NCBI GenBank assembly: GCA_037893245.1 | Contig: JBAIAA010000608.1 | Coordinates: 124,001-188,000 of the forward strand | Direction of reading: 5' to 3' | Origin: Crossaster papposus | Lineage: Eukaryota; Echinodermata; Asteroidea; Velatida; Solasteridae | Length of the DNA: 64,000 bases | Shown: piece by piece, positions 58,130 to 64,000 of the stretch | Layout of the letters: every line of letters begins with the position of its first letter | Position numbering within the stretch: position 1 is the stretch's first letter | The notes under the pieces: generated by a model | What the model was told of the DNA's origin: nothing | What the model saw: the letters and a program-made list of their open reading frames with translations, nothing else | Databases searched by the model: none | Made by a program: the position numbers and the translations under genes

Positions 58130-58546
58130 TGTGACCCACTCCACAAAAATAGGTTATATACAAGGTTGTAAAGCCCACAATGCAAGCTTTCATTTTGTAT
58201 ATAATACAGCCTCATAGCCCCTCCCGTTCTGGAAATATGACATTTTGCATTTTGATTACTTCCTTGGAGTTCAAATTACACAACTGAGAAAACAGGCTTT
58301 GATATACATGTAGTTAGTTGGCTCTGTTGTAGAACAACAGAACGATGCACACAAAATGGTCGTTTTATTTTACTTTTTTTATAAAAATCAACATTTCTGT
58401 GTATGAAACCCGAAACTATAGATGTCATTCATGAAATTAACAAAATGAAATCCCTTGATGAAATGTTTACCCTCTCAACGTTAAGCGAGCAATAACATAA
58501 TGCACAGCGTTACATAATCCCCATAGTTTGTGGAGCAGGTCACATT
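58130..58546. mobile_element. MITE family 4 copy
   Basis: TGTGACCCACTCCACAAAAA at the left and TGTGGAGCAGGTCACATT at the right, interior as at 46325. Confidence 0.85.
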
Positions 58547-58927
58547 TTACATCTGTGATACCTATTGAAGTGACGGAAAACAAGGAAAATTTAGAAAACT
58601 AACAACATACTGTAGCTATATATTTGTCACTGAAAAAAAACCTGCATAATTGATCATACGTGTATCTTAAATTCATTTAGTTACTTATTCTACGGCTGTT
58701 CCATATACAGGGGGTTAAAAGATGTACACGCTACATTTTATTTGAGTTTATGTACAAAAACTGATGTGGAATATAGGATGAAGGGTACTTAAAATATACT
58801 TAAGATGTCAAAAATGGGGGAAGCTTTTCGGGGAGGGGGAGAGTGATTAATATGAAGGGAGAAATAGAAAAATGTTTGTGATCGACATGTGATCAACATG
58901 TGCTCAACGAGTGATTGTCAAGCAATT

Positions 58928-59964
58928 GACGCGTGATCAACTTTGACGCGTGATCAACTCTGACGCGTGATCAACTCTGACGCGTGATCAACTCTGACGC
59001 GTGATCAACTCTGACGCGTGATCAACTCTGACGCGTGATCAACTCTGACGCGTGATCAACTCTGACGCGTGATCAACTCTGACGCGTGATCAACTCTGAC
59101 GCGTGATCAACTCTGACGCGTGATCAACTCTGACGCGTGATCAACTCTGACGCGTGATCAACTCTGACGCGTAATCAACTCTGACGCGTGATCAACTCTG
59201 ACGCGTGATCAACTCTGACGCGTGATCAACTCTGACGCGTGATCAACTCTGACGCGTGATCAACTCTGACGCGTGATCAACTCTGACGCGTGATCAACTC
59301 TGACGCGTGATCAACTCTGACGCGTGATCAACTCTGACGCGTGATCAACTCTGACGCGTGATCAACTCTGACGCGTGATCAGCTCTGACGCGTGATCAGC
59401 TCTGACGCGTGATCAGCTCTGACGCGTGATCAGCTCTGACGCGTGATCAGCTCTGACGCGTGATCAGCTCTGACGCGTGATCAGCTCTGACGCGTGATCA
59501 GCTCTGACGCGTGATCAGCTCTGACGCGTGATCAGCTCTGACGCGTGATCAGCTCTGACGCGTGATCAGCTCTGACGCGTGATCAGCTTTGACGCGTGAT
59601 CAACTTTGACGCGTGATCAACTTTGACGCGTGATCAACTTTGACGCGTGATCAACTTTGACGCGTGATCAGCTTTGACGCGTGATCAGCTTTGACGCGTG
59701 ATCAGCTTTGACGCGTGATCAGCTTTGACGCGTGATCAGCTTTGACGCGTGATCAGCTTTGACGCGTGATCAGCTTTGACGCGTGATCAGCTTTGACGCG
59801 TGATCAGCTTCGACGCGTGATCAACTTCGACGCGTGATCAACTTCGACGCGTGATCAACTTCGACGCGTGATCATCTTCGACGCGTGATCATCTTCGACG
59901 CGTGATCATCTTCGACGCGTGATCAACTTCGACGCGTGATCAACTTCGACGCGTGATCAACATG
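58928..59964 (+). repeat. 17-bp satellite, 61 units
   Basis: GACGCGTGATCA starts every 17 bases from 58928 to 59948 (1020 bases, exactly 60 periods). The five-base linker varies in contiguous blocks: ACTCT, then GCTCT (from about 59380), ACTTT, GCTTT (from about 59665), then ACTTC and TCTTC. Each unit holds overlapping palindromes ACGCGT and TGATCA. Degenerate edges GTGATCAACATGTG lie on both sides. Confidence 0.97.
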
Positions 59965-60194
59965 CGATCAACATGCATTTAACCTGTGATCAAGTGACAG
60001 ACATGTGATGACTCGTTTCCAAATCTTGCATATCATATTTAGGCAAGCACCTTTATAGAAAAGTTGAACATTTTAGAGGGGCTTTATAAATGCACAGTTC
60101 TACTTAGTCTACAACGATCAACAACGATCAATGTCGATCAGTGACGTCTTGGGCCAAGACTATGTTCTACATAGCAGGCAACTAATATCGGGGC

Positions 60195-60325
60195 TGTGTC
60201 CGAATTGCTGGATTTGGTTGTGACTTCGGCCGTTGCTATGCTGATGCTATGGGCGGTCATTGCCTGCCCTTAGCAACAGCATAGCAACGGCCAGAGTCAC
60301 AGCCAAAGTCAACAATTCAAACATG
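60195..60325. mobile_element. Small inverted-repeat element
   Basis: GGGCTGTGTCCGAATTGCTG, GTGACTTCGGCCGTTGCTATG and the opposing CATAGCAACGGCCAGAGTCAC, AATTCAAACATGGCC. About 130 bases, seen once. Confidence 0.75.
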
Positions 60326-60543
60326 GCCTTAGCCTTTGACCAGAGCCAAAGCTCGAGACAAAGTCAGGGTTTGGTGAACCCCAAGTCTACATTACAACTT
60401 TGTTATGTTTTCAGCCCCCAATGAACGTACGTTTACGGCTCAAATATATTCTCCGATACACAAAGAGAAACTGAGAAATCTTATTGTAAAATTTGCCTAA
60501 CTTTCGAAGAGGATTTATTTTGTTGTTGTTTTCTCTTATTTTC

Positions 60544-63918
<3,375 letters not shown>

Positions 63919-64000
63919 CTAAAAGACAAAAAAAAAGACAAGAATTTGGTTGAAATTAAGGCGATTTAGAGTAAAAGTGTACAAATCAAGTGGAGTCGAT

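Noticed and set aside
58928-59964. CRISPR-like array
   Set aside because: Units are directly contiguous 17-mers without unique spacers, in an animal genome with introns.

Overview
The window is animal (metazoan) nuclear DNA, AT-rich, with small exons, GT-AG introns and a very dense load of short inverted-repeat DNA transposons, tRNA-derived SINEs, minisatellites and long poly-G runs. The repeat style and the level of protein divergence suggest a marine invertebrate deuterostome, probably an echinoderm such as a sea star. That assignment is an inference; no species-diagnostic gene is present. Five protein-coding genes can be reconstructed by joining exons with matching splice phases. All other open frames longer than 60 codons look like repeat or intron noise, apart from one retrotransposon ORF.

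Layout: (1) 307-4018 (+), the 3' seven exons of a Dnmt2/TRDMT1 tRNA cytosine-5 methyltransferase. (2) 5898-19355 (+), an eight-exon gene for a 415-residue, probably acylated adenylate-kinase-like protein with degraded catalytic residues. (3) 19356-30497, gene-poor DNA with SINEs, MITEs, a retrotransposon relic and an 18-bp minisatellite. (4) 30498-37948 (-), a four-exon MFSD4/NaGLT1-like major facilitator whose extracellular loop is built from a coding 15-bp minisatellite; a nearly intact L2/CR1-type LINE sits in its second intron. (5) 40055-53736 (-), a complete class 3 aldehyde dehydrogenase (ALDH3A2-like) in 14 exons. (6) 53737-60543, repeats including a 61-unit, 17-bp satellite. (7) 60544-63918 (-), the six 3' exons of a canonical Ras GTPase ending in a CVLL prenylation box; its P-loop exon lies beyond the window.

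The genes are unrelated housekeeping or signalling genes and form no pathway or operon. The AK-like and transporter genes are convergent. The transporter, ALDH3 and Ras genes are on the same strand. The most informative material is how mobile DNA has reshaped the genes: a TTAA-flanked MITE family with more than a dozen copies, nested insertions whose order can be read, a transposon end that forms the splice-acceptor region of the kinase-like P-loop exon, a MITE interior turned into a tandem array, a minisatellite made of perfect splice donors beside an ALDH3 exon, and tandem copies of exon pieces at two genes.
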